This document shows, piece after piece, positions 28,056-37,397 of a stretch of 64,000 nt of DNA; the stretch's first letter is position 1; every line of letters starts with the position of its first letter. The stretch is from Sphingobacterium sp. B16(2022) (GTDB taxonomy: Bacteria > Bacteroidota > Bacteroidia > Sphingobacteriales > Sphingobacteriaceae): positions 434,001 to 498,000 of the forward strand of contig NZ_JAAUVN010000001.1 in NCBI RefSeq assembly GCF_012030425.1. Direction: 5' to 3'. Both the position numbers and the translations under genes were made by a program. Below the pieces are notes generated by a model that ran no database searches, was not told the DNA's origin, and worked only from the letters and a program-made list of their open reading frames with translations.

Positions 28056-29873
28056 ATGAAAACAAGTTATTTATTGCTGGTGATTACGCTATTTTTCAAT
28101 AATGTACTCCAAGCACAAAAGAAGATCGACGTAACCGAATATGGTGCTATACCTAATAGTTTCTCGGATGCGACATCTGCAGTACGTAAGGCTATAGAGG
28201 CTGCTCGCAATGAAACGAGTTCGGTGATTAATTTTCCGGAAGGGAGATATGATTTTTGGCCAGATCAAGCGGAAGAGCATGTTTACTATATTAGCAATAC
28301 ATCTACTGAGGAAGAATATCCGTCCAAGAAGCAACGGGCAGGTCTTTACTTAAAGGGAATGAAAAACATCACCATCGAAGGCAACAATGCTACTTTTATC
28401 TTTCATGGAAAAATGATTTCCTGGATTTTGGACAACTGTGAAAATATCCGGATTCAAAATGTTAAAATCGATTATGAGCGACCTGGTATGTCTGAACTTA
28501 CTATTGTGGAGGCAACTTCTCAATATGTGATCGGAAATGTGCATCCTGATGCTAAATTTGATATTATCGATAATACCTTAGCATGGTACGGAGAAAAATG
28601 GGTGAGCAAAAACTTCCACGCAATATTGGTGGATACGGTAAAGGGTATTAATGTATACAGCAGCTGGATACCTTTTAGAAATAGTAAAGCCCAGATCATT
28701 GCACCTTTAAAAGTGAAATTCACCGGTGATTTTTCGAAGTTTAAGGGGAAATCTGGTGATATCTTAACGGTTCGGGATACTTATCGCGATTATGTGGGGG
28801 CATTGGTCTATGAGTCGAAGGATATTGCGCTGGATCATGTTTATATGCATTATATGCAGGGATTAGGTATTGTCTCGCAGTTTTCTGAAAATCTACATTA
28901 CGATCATGTATATGTCGAACCTGCTATGCATAGTGGCCGCGTGATGGCTTCTTCTGCCGACGGTATGCATTTTTCTGGTTGTAAAGGGGAAGTTATCGTT
29001 GATAATTGCCGTTTTAAAGGTATGCATGATGACCCCATCAATGTGCATGGAACACATTTAAAAGTGGTTGAAATGGTATCGCCAACGGCATTGAAGCTTC
29101 GATTTATGCATGGTCAAAGTTATGGGTTTATGGCATTTCATGAAGGAGATACAGTCGGATTTGTACAGCCGGCAACGCTTCAGGTTTTTAATGATGGCAT
29201 TATAAAAAAAGCTTCGCTTGTTTCTGAAAGGGAGATGCTGGTCGAATTGGATAAACCCATTTCTAAAGCTGTTCAAGTGGGTACATTTCTGGAGAATATA
29301 ACGGCTACACCTGCGGTAACGATCAGAAATTCTCGTTTTGAAAGAACGAATACGAGAGGAATTCTGGTGACAACCCGTAAAAAAGTTATCATCGAAAATA
29401 ATGTTTTTATAGGCATTGGTATGCACGCCATTTTAATTGAAAATGATGCATTGGGTTGGTTTGAGTCTGGTCCGGTACAGGATGTTACGATTGAAAATAA
29501 TTTATTTGAAAACTGCGCTTATAATTCTTATCCAGGAAATTATATCATTCAGATCTCTCCGCAAAACAGTGCATTTTTACCTAATTATTGGGTGCATAAG
29601 AATATTAAAATAGAAAATAACCGCTTCAAAGTCTATGATTATCCAGTCTTGTCGGTAAAAAGTACAGATGGATTGTTGTTTAATAATAATAAGGTTGTGA
29701 TGACAAATTTTATGAAATCGGGCGACAAGCGAGCTGAAATCCAATTGATAGGCGCTAAAAATGTTACCGTTAGAAATAACGATTTTGGGGGTGAAGATGC
29801 GGTGATTGAAATTGAAAAAATGTCTAAAAAAGATATCAAGACGGATCTGAAAGAGATAAAATCGATAAATTAA
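28056..29873 (+). CDS. GH110-type alpha-1,3-galactosidase
   Basis: A 605-residue exported protein with a signal peptide ending LQAQ (residue 20). It has a right-handed parallel beta-helix fold with repeating strand turns such as NITIEGNNATFIFHG, NIRIQNVKIDYERPGMSE, VTIRNSRFERTNTRGILV and VTIENNLFENCAYNSY. The N-terminal IDVTEYGAIPNSFSDAT opening and VYVEPAMHSGRVMASSADGM are as in GH110, the family of Bacteroides GlaA/GlaB that removes terminal alpha-1,3-Gal from blood-group B and linear alpha-Gal structures. Linear versus branched preference cannot be decided here. It lies downstream of the GH109 gene and 8 bp before the DUF5009 gene. Confidence 0.87.
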   Translation: MKTSYLLLVITLFFNNVLQAQKKIDVTEYGAIPNSFSDATSAVRKAIEAARNETSSVINFPEGRYDFWPDQAEEHVYYISNTSTEEEYPSKKQRAGLYLKGMKNITIEGNNATFIFHGKMISWILDNCENIRIQNVKIDYERPGMSELTIVEATSQYVIGNVHPDAKFDIIDNTLAWYGEKWVSKNFHAILVDTVKGINVYSSWIPFRNSKAQIIAPLKVKFTGDFSKFKGKSGDILTVRDTYRDYVGALVYESKDIALDHVYMHYMQGLGIVSQFSENLHYDHVYVEPAMHSGRVMASSADGMHFSGCKGEVIVDNCRFKGMHDDPINVHGTHLKVVEMVSPTALKLRFMHGQSYGFMAFHEGDTVGFVQPATLQVFNDGIIKKASLVSEREMLVELDKPISKAVQVGTFLENITATPAVTIRNSRFERTNTRGILVTTRKKVIIENNVFIGIGMHAILIENDALGWFESGPVQDVTIENNLFENCAYNSYPGNYIIQISPQNSAFLPNYWVHKNIKIENNRFKVYDYPVLSVKSTDGLLFNNNKVVMTNFMKSGDKRAEIQLIGAKNVTVRNNDFGGEDAVIEIEKMSKKDIKTDLKEIKSIN

Positions 29874-29881
29874 ATAATGGG

Positions 29882-31003
29882 ATGGATACGCTTTCAAATA
29901 AATCAAATCGTTTAGAATCGTTAGATGTACTTCGTGGGTTTGATCTTTTCTTACTGGTTGGTTTGCAACCTATTTTAATTGGCGTCGGACAGGTTTGGGA
30001 TAATATTTATTACCATAGTTTATTACATCAATTTGATCATGAAATATGGATCGGGTTTCGTTTTTGGGACCTGGTTATGCCCCTGTTTTTATTTATGACA
30101 GGGATAACAATTCCGTTTTCTTTGGATAATAAAAAAGGGTTACCTACCGGGCCGATCTACCGCCATATTTTCAAACGGTTCTTCATCTTATGGATCTTAG
30201 GTATGGTGATGCAGGGGAATCTATTGTCCTGGGATTGGCAACAGTTTAAATTATATTCCAATACTTTACAGGCGATTGCGATGGGCTATGTCGTAACGGC
30301 AGTTCTATACCTGAATCTGGGGATTCGTAAGGTCGTTATGATCGCTATAGTATTACTGATCGTATATGCTATACCTTTTTTATTGGATGGGGATTATTCG
30401 TCGCAGTCAAATTTTGCGATTAAAGTGGATCGAATGCTTTTGCGCGGATTTACGGATGGTGCGTACTGGAAGAATGGAAATGCTATTTTTTCTGATCAAT
30501 ACGATTACAGCTGGATATGGAGCAGTTTAACTTTTTCGGTAACCGTTATGATGGGGTGTCTTGCAGGGAAGTTGATGAAAACTGGGATAAAGACTAACCC
30601 GAAACGTGTTTTTTGGCAGTTAGTTTTGGCGGGTGTTGTTTGTCTGGCGATCGGATTATTATGGAGTTTACAGATGCCGATTATAAAACGGATCTGGACA
30701 AGTAGTATGACGCTCTTTTCCGGAGGGATCTGCTTTTTGATGATGGCTGTGTTTTACTATATTATCGACCTGAAAAAAGTTTTGAAGCCTTTCCAATGGC
30801 TGAAGATTTATGGCATGAATTCAATCGTTGCTTATTTTTTAGGGGAGATGATTAATTTTAGATCTGTTGTACATTCCTTGACTTATGGTCTAGAAAATAT
30901 GCTGCCGACTTATAAACAACTCATTTTGACAACAGGTAATTTTACACTTGTTTTTTTGATCTTGCTAGCATTCTACAGAGCACGCATTTTTGTTAAAATT
31001 TAA
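29882..31003 (+). CDS. DUF5009 / heparan-alpha-glucosaminide N-acetyltransferase-like membrane protein
   Basis: A 373-residue multi-pass inner-membrane protein (about ten helices). The N-terminus RLESLDVLRGFDLFLLVG and the following LFMTGITIPFSLDNK are hallmarks of the DUF5009/DUF1624/NagX group, related to lysosomal HGSNAT, which acetylates terminal glucosamine across a membrane. In Bacteroidota these proteins often sit in loci for amino-sugar-containing glycans. It starts 8 bp after the GH110 stop and ends the locus. The C-terminal decapeptide is echoed by a relic at 53444-53479. Confidence 0.88.
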   Translation: MDTLSNKSNRLESLDVLRGFDLFLLVGLQPILIGVGQVWDNIYYHSLLHQFDHEIWIGFRFWDLVMPLFLFMTGITIPFSLDNKKGLPTGPIYRHIFKRFFILWILGMVMQGNLLSWDWQQFKLYSNTLQAIAMGYVVTAVLYLNLGIRKVVMIAIVLLIVYAIPFLLDGDYSSQSNFAIKVDRMLLRGFTDGAYWKNGNAIFSDQYDYSWIWSSLTFSVTVMMGCLAGKLMKTGIKTNPKRVFWQLVLAGVVCLAIGLLWSLQMPIIKRIWTSSMTLFSGGICFLMMAVFYYIIDLKKVLKPFQWLKIYGMNSIVAYFLGEMINFRSVVHSLTYGLENMLPTYKQLILTTGNFTLVFLILLAFYRARIFVKI

Positions 31004-31172
31004 GTTTATGGTTTACCATTGGTAGGTATTCTAAAAAAAAATTGATGGCTGTGGAGATACAGAAGTTAGTTATCTGTCTAGTAGGGTCTTGGTGGGCGTG
31101 CGGTGACGTAAAAGCGACTAGTTTTTTTCCTTATTAAAATGAGACGAGATTAACTTTAAAGGTTCACAAACT

Positions 31173-31203
31173 AAAGGGGATAGCTTTTTACTATCCCCTT
31201 TAT
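31173..31203. terminator. Bidirectional terminator closing the glycan locus and TIG array
   Basis: AAAGGGGATAG and CTATCCCCTTT form a perfect 11-bp stem with a 7-nt loop. It lies between the convergent DUF5009 gene (plus) and the last TIG lipoprotein gene (minus) and can serve both directions. Confidence 0.82.
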
Positions 31204-31292
31204 TATAAAAGGTATTATTTTTTGTTTTATGCATGAAACTCCAGAAGTGACGTTAATCTTCCTAATTGTTTAAGGCATTGTTGATTGATATT

Positions 31293-32975
31293 TTATTTTA
31301 TGTCAAGATAATCTGGTGATTCAAGTATGTAGTCACCCATGTTGATTGATATTTTACTTTTTCCTTTTGGCAAATTTGTGGGAATCAAAAATGTAAATTC
31401 ATCAGACGTTCTATTAAGCATAATAATTGGAGTATTACCTAATTTGTAAGTGGCAAATACTGAAAACCCTTTTCCCTTAACAGTAATCACATCTCCAGGA
31501 TAGCCTTCAGTTTTATTGACGGAACTAATAAATCCTTTTTCAGATTTGACGTTAAAAGTTTTATCCGCAAAAGTCGTTTCACCATCATTTGCTACATAGC
31601 AGACTGAAACGGTTTTAGTGCCACTACTTTCTGAGCTGTTGTTAAACGTAATTTCTCCATTTAGTGCTAATGCAATAACCTCATGTTCGCCAATGCGTAC
31701 TACATAGTTGGTATAATCTATAAAATTACCTTTTATCGTAATTTTTTCTTCAGGATATACGGTCGTAGTACTGATGTCGGCTATTTTTAATTTGCGGACT
31801 TCTACTGTTTCGGTACTGCTTATGTTAAAAAATGGATTGGAAATTGTCACTGTATATGTTCCGTCTTTCATTTGAGGAATCTTAAATGAAAACCCTCGGT
31901 CGTAATAACTTGGCTTCTCTACTACTTGTTTTCCAACATATATCGTGTTCCATGCCGCTCCGTAAAATTTTTCAAAATTATCACCAGTAATAAGAGAATT
32001 TGAAGATGGGTGGACAACTTTAGGGGATATATGTATGTTTTGTCCCCCAGGCTGAAGAAGTTCAATAGGGTGGGGGAAGATAATGCTATCATTACCACTT
32101 AAATAACCAATTTTGAAACTTGTACCTTTAAGGCCATCTATAATCGCTAGGGATATCGTACTTTGAAACTTGAACTTTTGTCCACCTATTAATAACCATA
32201 ACTCATCCCTGTAACTATATGGTCCGGGGAGATTAGTTCCAGTGAAGGTAATGGCATCTGTTAGATACACTTTTTTTTCTGAAGGAGGGTTTAATTTGGC
32301 CACAATGATCGTTTCACATAATTCAAAAATAAATTTTTCAGTGTTAGATTTTTGTTTAACGAGATTGAAACGGATACCAGCCCCATGATCTAAGGAATTT
32401 TGGGGTACAATAAATGTGATAAGATTTTTTTCCGTGTTGATGGTGAATGGTATACTTACATCATTTATTGAGTTTTTTAATTTGAAGTCCTTATCAATAC
32501 CATCAAAATTGCCTCCTACCGATATGGTATCTCCCGTATTGGCATATTGGTGAAGCCCTTCTGTTACTTGTAGGTAACCAGCTGTGAAGGGTAATTTATG
32601 ACTCGTGTAAAATCCTTTTGCTGTTTGGATATAGAATTGTACGTAGTAATCTGTCGCCACTTTGAATGGTGATTTCGGTTTATATTCGTAAGAAATCGGT
32701 CCCAATTTAGGCGTTGTACCAAGTGAAATTTTTTCTTCATTTGTTTCTCCGCTTTGGGTATATCCTATCACAATACCGTAGTCTGTTATTTTATCCTTAT
32801 TTTCCTCTAAGAGTTTGCTTGAAAAGACAATACTTTCCCCATTCATGCTTTCAAGCTTCATCTCGTCAAAAAGAAATGGTTTTGTGATTCCAGCTTCTAC
32901 ACGGTCTTCTGTCTTGCTGCATCCTATAACCAGTAGCGTGATTAAAAATAAGATATAATGGATTAGAGTTTTCAT
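31293..32975 (-). CDS. IPT/TIG-repeat lipoprotein, array member 5 (type A)
   Basis: About 560 residues from the ATG at 32975 (MKTLIHYILFL); the longer frame to 33014 would run into the preceding gene. Lipobox LLVIGC is followed by SKTEDRVEAG. An Fn3-like domain (DYGIVIGY to YYVQFYIQTAKGFY) precedes about five IPT/TIG immunoglobulin-like repeats. Array signatures present: GYLSGNDSIIF, KVVHPSSNSL, GNFIDYTNYVV and a C-terminal TIG (YPGDVITVKGKGFS) ending LESPDYLDIK. It is closest to the 35678-37375 gene by its opening, and it is presumably surface-attached. The function is unknown, possibly binding or adhesion. Confidence 0.88.
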   Translation of the reverse strand: MKTLIHYILFLITLLVIGCSKTEDRVEAGITKPFLFDEMKLESMNGESIVFSSKLLEENKDKITDYGIVIGYTQSGETNEEKISLGTTPKLGPISYEYKPKSPFKVATDYYVQFYIQTAKGFYTSHKLPFTAGYLQVTEGLHQYANTGDTISVGGNFDGIDKDFKLKNSINDVSIPFTINTEKNLITFIVPQNSLDHGAGIRFNLVKQKSNTEKFIFELCETIIVAKLNPPSEKKVYLTDAITFTGTNLPGPYSYRDELWLLIGGQKFKFQSTISLAIIDGLKGTSFKIGYLSGNDSIIFPHPIELLQPGGQNIHISPKVVHPSSNSLITGDNFEKFYGAAWNTIYVGKQVVEKPSYYDRGFSFKIPQMKDGTYTVTISNPFFNISSTETVEVRKLKIADISTTTVYPEEKITIKGNFIDYTNYVVRIGEHEVIALALNGEITFNNSSESSGTKTVSVCYVANDGETTFADKTFNVKSEKGFISSVNKTEGYPGDVITVKGKGFSVFATYKLGNTPIIMLNRTSDEFTFLIPTNLPKGKSKISINMGDYILESPDYLDIK

Positions 32976-33000
32976 TGCTAATTTTGTGCTGTATATTAAA

Positions 33001-34734
33001 TTAATAAACTTCAAATAATTCTGGTAGCGTGTTTATTTGGTCTTTTGTAATAATTGACAATCTCATCTTGCCTTTTGGTGCATAAGATGGTACTGTGATT
33101 TGAATTTCATTATTGTTTATTTCGGTGCGGTATACATCCATATCGCCGAGCATAACGCGATTAACATAGGAAATACCTGCTCCTTTCAGTGTGATCACTT
33201 GGCCTATTCTTCCGCGCAGAGGGCTGGCTGAAGTAAGCACAGGTGATTTGATTGTTACAAATTGACTTTTATCGTTGTAAGTAAAGTTGTAATCCTGGTC
33301 ACGATATCCTATTTTCCATTCACCTGAAGAGAAAGATCTTGGCGATATTACGACTTCGAGTTGATTTTCTTTTTCTGCAACTACCGTCGCTTGGTCTTGA
33401 TTTTCGGGAGTCAATATCCTATACTCTTGACCTTTGATAAAATTACCCTTGATAGTGACAGTTTCACCATAATGGGGATTAATAGTAGATAAACTGGTCC
33501 ATTTTAATTTTCTGACTTCAATGTTTTTGGGTATGTTTAATGTACCTATCGGATATCTTAATGTAAGACTATAGGTGCCGTCTGGGATATCGGGGACGAC
33601 GAAACTATTATTATTCTCATGATATGATATTTGATATTTATTATCGAAAAGTGCAATTGGATTAAGATTGGTGAAGTATTGACCAAAATTTACACCTGTA
33701 AGTTTGAAATCGGAATGGGGATGTACAGCAATACTGCTAAAATTAATTAGCTTTTGGTCTGGTAATTCAAAAGTAACGACATCTTTAAAGATAACAGTAT
33801 CTCGATCATTAATATATCCAATACGCATGGTCGGAGAGACCTTTTTGAGGTGCCTAAAATAGACGTTATTGGTGAAATCAATAATATTGTCTCCAATTAG
33901 TAGTTTTAGATAACCATTGCGTGGATTAGAAGGTGAATAATCATTTGACGTAAAGTCAATTGACTCGCTAAACTTGTAACTTAATTTTGCAGACACTTCT
34001 GCAGTGGCTATGACTTTAATTTTTCCTATAATGGCACGGTATGTTTTGTTTCGATCAACTTTATTAAGGGTAATATTTAGTTCTTCACCACTGAAAATGT
34101 TTCCAGGGTTTTTGGGAAATTGAAAATTAAGTATTGTTCCATTTTTTTTTACTTCATAAGGAATACTTGTCGTTGTAAAATCATCAATTTGGAGCTGAAA
34201 GTCGCTATTTATTATACTGAAATCCCCCTCTATGGTTACTTGATCGCCAAATGCAGCTTTTAACGTTTTCTCTGTCTTTATAACAAGGCCATTAAATACA
34301 AAGGAATTGCTTTCTGAACGGTAAACATTTTCTTCAGTCTTTAAGTATAAGAAATAACTATAATCTTGATTGAATTCGAACTTTTTTTTGGGTTTGTAAT
34401 GATATTCGACGGTACCTACTTTTGGATCTTTGCCCATGCTGATTGTAGTTTCCACCACTTTTTCTTTTCCTGACTCATCAAATAAACGTTCTTGGATAAT
34501 CCATCCAAAATCAATAATTTTTTCATCATTTAGGTAGGTTACTTTACCTAACAATGTGATTTCATCTTTTTTTAAGTTTTTGTAACCATCTATTTCTATT
34601 GAAATTGGAGTTGTATCGATCATAGTTATTTTTTCTTCTTTACTGCAGCTTAGTAAAAAGAAAGAAATAGTAAAGATGAGCAGGCTGTAAGGAAGTGCCG
34701 TGCGCAGAATGGAATTGGTAAACTTAAAGTACAT
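33001..34734 (-). CDS. IPT/TIG-repeat lipoprotein, array member 4 (type B)
   Basis: A 577-residue lipoprotein; the signal ends at FFLLSC and is followed by SKEEKITMIDTTPISIE, the type B opening. An Fn3-like domain (IIDFGWIIQER to YSYFLYLKTEENVY) is followed by TIG repeats. Array signatures are GYINDRDTVIF, IAVHPHSDFKL, GNFIKGQEYRI and the last TIG, GRIGQVITLKGAGISY. It is 25 bp upstream of the type A gene at 31293 and they form a pair. About 940 bp of non-coding or relic DNA separates it from the preceding type A gene, so it probably has its own promoter. Confidence 0.88.
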   Translation of the reverse strand: MYFKFTNSILRTALPYSLLIFTISFFLLSCSKEEKITMIDTTPISIEIDGYKNLKKDEITLLGKVTYLNDEKIIDFGWIIQERLFDESGKEKVVETTISMGKDPKVGTVEYHYKPKKKFEFNQDYSYFLYLKTEENVYRSESNSFVFNGLVIKTEKTLKAAFGDQVTIEGDFSIINSDFQLQIDDFTTTSIPYEVKKNGTILNFQFPKNPGNIFSGEELNITLNKVDRNKTYRAIIGKIKVIATAEVSAKLSYKFSESIDFTSNDYSPSNPRNGYLKLLIGDNIIDFTNNVYFRHLKKVSPTMRIGYINDRDTVIFKDVVTFELPDQKLINFSSIAVHPHSDFKLTGVNFGQYFTNLNPIALFDNKYQISYHENNNSFVVPDIPDGTYSLTLRYPIGTLNIPKNIEVRKLKWTSLSTINPHYGETVTIKGNFIKGQEYRILTPENQDQATVVAEKENQLEVVISPRSFSSGEWKIGYRDQDYNFTYNDKSQFVTIKSPVLTSASPLRGRIGQVITLKGAGISYVNRVMLGDMDVYRTEINNNEIQITVPSYAPKGKMRLSIITKDQINTLPELFEVY

Positions 34735-34905
34735 GCTAATTAAAAATGTTATTTGATGTGCATAAAAAATCTTTTTATTATGGCTGTAGATTGATCTTTA
34801 ATAGCAGGTATACTTTAAGGTCCAGTCTTAAATGAAATAAGAGCATAGAAACTAAAAGACTACATGGATTTTGGAGAGCAACTTAACTTTAGTATAAAAG
34901 GTGAT

Positions 34906-35070
34906 TTATATTTCGTTCAAATATAAATATTTATTATTTATTACATAGCTTTTTATTGTATCACTTCTAATCAAGTGTTTTAGCTGCATGAGGAAGTTAT
35001 GGACACTGGTATTGCCTTTTAGTTGTTGTAATTCTTTGATCTCCTCAGCAGTAACGCGTGCATAAAGCAT
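34906..35070 (-). pseudogene. Short orphan reading frame, possible gene relic
   Basis: A 54-codon frame from ATG at 35070 with protein-like composition: MLYARVTAEEIKELQQLK, then LMQLKHLIRSDTIKSY and a C-terminus KYLYLNEI. The frame stays open upstream to about 35103 without another start. The helix-rich middle looks like a real protein end, but I cannot assign a family. It lies inside the gap between the two B/A lipoprotein pairs and may be a remnant left by rearrangement. Confidence 0.35.
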
Positions 35071-35103
35071 CAGAACGTTTTGTTTGGGGAAAATGTATTT
35101 AGA

Positions 35104-35471
35104 TTAATTATCAACATTGTGAAATAACGCAAAATTTTATAATATACCAAAGGGTAAGTGGTACATAATATTAATTTCATGAGGAACTAAAGTATACGAT
35201 TTCTAAAGTACTGATTCCGCAGTCTCATAGCCGTTTAATTAACCTGCTTACGATCTAATCCCATAACTTTCTTACTAACGGATTAACAATCGCCACTCCT
35301 CACCATTTAACTAACCTATTAACAATGTCACCTCATAACTTTCTTACTAGCTGAAACAGTTCTAAGGGGAATATAAAAAAAGCGATATCTATCCTCAATA
35401 ATTCTTAAACATAGAAAAGGAGTCTTTAATTAAATCTTTATCTAAACCATAATTGCTTTTTGTATTACCAC
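35104..35471. other. Spacer within the TIG array carrying R3 units
   Basis: No coding frame was found. Two R3 units (35238-35280 and 35307-35353) share CATAACTTTCTTACTA with each other and with the unit at 18573-18619. The remainder is AT-rich and shows nothing else. Confidence 0.5.
35238..35353 (+). repeat. R3 repeat, two degenerate units
   Basis: The two units of about 45 bp end in CATAACTTTCTTACTA-ACGG and CATAACTTTCTTACTA-GCTG and share an AACCT-TTA-CAAT-like left part. A third unit is at 18573-18619. Degenerate words of this kind occur only in spacers here; no structure or protein frame is evident. Confidence 0.5.
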
Positions 35472-35590
35472 AAAAAAAGCCTCAGATATGTAACTATCTA
35501 GGGCAATCCATCAAACCAAGTCCGAATTGATGATTAACCAGACCCTAATATACTAAACTAATTTCCATTTTTGATAGTACTCTTGAAAAA
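35472..35590 (+). repeat. R2 repeat, copy 1 with hairpin
   Basis: About 120 bp, clearly related to 42891-43007. It starts with a terminator-like hairpin (GCCTCAGATA / TATCTAGGGC, two mismatches) and has a second inverted repeat ATCAA / TTGAT, then a shared AATTTCCATTTTTGA segment. Transcription on the minus strand would end at the hairpin followed by a T-run. Confidence 0.6.
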
Positions 35591-35611
35591 ATGCCAGCAG
35601 TGATGGAAAGG

Positions 35612-35639
35612 AAAAAGCACCTCTCACGGGGTGCTTTTA
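35612..35639 (-). terminator. Terminator after TIG array member 3
   Basis: AAAAGCACC and GGTGCTTTT pair around an 8-nt loop; on the minus strand the stem runs into a T-rich stretch. It sits about 40 bp after the stop of the gene ending at 35678, closing the first three-gene unit of the array. Confidence 0.78.
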
Positions 35640-35677
35640 TTATTTTTACTGTTTGACTATGCTCGTATCATGCATTA

Positions 35678-37375
35678 TTACTTGATTTCAATATAGTCGT
35701 CCGACTGGATAATATCCTCATTGATATTGATGGTAACACGTCCTTTAGACTGGATAAAATTGGATGGTGCTAAAAATTGAAATCCATCTTTGGTTCTATT
35801 TACAACATTAACATACTTTCCACCTAAATAAACAAAACTAGCCTGTGTCAATCCATTTCCTTTTACGGTAATCAGGTCGCCAGGGTATGCTTGCAGTGGA
35901 CTTACGCTGCTGATGCTACTTTTTTCTATTTTGAAAGAAAGATTTTCTCCGGCATAATATTGATCATTGGTTCCATAGTAATATATTTTAATAGCGGTAT
36001 GGCCAGTCTTACTATCTGGAACCAGGAAGCTTACTTCTCCATTATCGGCTTTCACATCAAAATATCCATTGTCATTTAATGCCAAACCATATTGTTGACC
36101 ATCAATAAAGGAACCTTTGATCGTAATTTTATCGCCAACGTAAGCTTGCTGCACATCTATATTTGATAACACAAGTTTTCGAACTTCAATCTTATTTTTG
36201 CTTTCTAGTTTATCATAAAAGGCACTGTTGATACCAACACTATAAAAGCCGTTTGCTACATCAGGGACGGTAACATTTAAATACTCATCGTTATAATCGT
36301 AGCTAGGTGGCAATGCTTTGCCGTCGAATAGGACTGTCACTTGACTGTAATTAAAGAATTGCCCAAATTTTAGACCTTTAATCTGCAATGTGCTCTTTGG
36401 ATGTACTACTTGTGTAGCAAAACTGATATCGTCTTTATTAGGTGTAAATAGCTTGACGGGAATAGGGAATATGATCTCTTCTTTACCATTAGTATAACCA
36501 ATCTTAAAATTATTGCCCTTTAACCCTTCCACATCTATTAAGTTTAATGGATTTTGATATTTTACTTTTATTCCGTTTACAATCAATTGAAAGTCTGCTG
36601 GCGAATCATACATATTGGGTAGATTTTTTCCTGTAAGCTTGATCGGAGTGCCTAAGTAAATCTGAGTGACAGTGATCGGATCAATAGTACCGACTATTTT
36701 AACGCGTGCCAGTAAATAGCTTTCATACCCAGGTAAAGAACTATTATTTGTTTTATTTTGCAGATAAAATTCCATTGTAGTCCCGTGTGGTACTGTGGTT
36801 TTAGGGATATCAAAGGTTAAACTTTTTTTATCTGAACTTATTTGATAGGAAACACTTGATTGATTACCAGAATTGAGGACGAAATATGATTCGTCGATGC
36901 CTTCAAAATTTCCGTTAACAATAATTTTTTCACCCGATGTGACATTTTTTTGATCAACAGCTTGTATAGCGATATTATTCCAGTGGATTGTAGTGGGAAT
37001 TGATCTATAAAATCCTTTTTCGGTTTGTATATAAAAAGCAATAGCATAGGTTTCATAACTCTTTAATCCTCCCTTCGGAAGAAAGGAGTAATTAAGTTTT
37101 CCAATTTTTACGTCTTTACCGACCGATATCTCTTGCTCTTTTTTCAAATTTCCACTTTCCATCTTATAGATCAGAACTCCATAGTCTTGGACAGACTCAT
37201 TGTTGAGAGAAAGGATACGGCACGAAAGTGTGGCTCCTTCCTTGGATATTCCGTCAACTATAGGTGCTTCTAAATTTATAGGTTTGGTGTCGACAGCCTC
37301 TACTTTATTTTCGGTTTTGGTACAACTACCTAACGTGATTATTGTTACGACTAAGAGATATATAATGCGTTTCAT
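35678..37375 (-). CDS. IPT/TIG-repeat lipoprotein, array member 3 (type A)
   Basis: About 565 residues from the ATG at 37375 (MKRIIYLLVVTIITLGSC); an open extension to 37507 overlaps the upstream gene and lacks a signal peptide. The lipobox is TLGSC, followed by TKTENKVEAVDTKPI, the type A opening. An Fn3-like domain (VQDYGVLIYKM to YAIAFYIQTEKGFY) and about five TIG repeats follow, with GYTNGKEEIIF, QVVHPKSTLQI, GSFIDGQQYGL and the last TIG YPGDLITVKGNGLT. It is the closest relative of array member 5. Confidence 0.88.
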   Translation of the reverse strand: MKRIIYLLVVTIITLGSCTKTENKVEAVDTKPINLEAPIVDGISKEGATLSCRILSLNNESVQDYGVLIYKMESGNLKKEQEISVGKDVKIGKLNYSFLPKGGLKSYETYAIAFYIQTEKGFYRSIPTTIHWNNIAIQAVDQKNVTSGEKIIVNGNFEGIDESYFVLNSGNQSSVSYQISSDKKSLTFDIPKTTVPHGTTMEFYLQNKTNNSSLPGYESYLLARVKIVGTIDPITVTQIYLGTPIKLTGKNLPNMYDSPADFQLIVNGIKVKYQNPLNLIDVEGLKGNNFKIGYTNGKEEIIFPIPVKLFTPNKDDISFATQVVHPKSTLQIKGLKFGQFFNYSQVTVLFDGKALPPSYDYNDEYLNVTVPDVANGFYSVGINSAFYDKLESKNKIEVRKLVLSNIDVQQAYVGDKITIKGSFIDGQQYGLALNDNGYFDVKADNGEVSFLVPDSKTGHTAIKIYYYGTNDQYYAGENLSFKIEKSSISSVSPLQAYPGDLITVKGNGLTQASFVYLGGKYVNVVNRTKDGFQFLAPSNFIQSKGRVTININEDIIQSDDYIEIK

Positions 37376-37397
37376 ATCGTATATATAGTATGATGGA

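Noticed and set aside
35238..35353. Repeated words that might be a CRISPR array
   Set aside because: There are only two or three degenerate units, without constant spacer length and without cas genes nearby.
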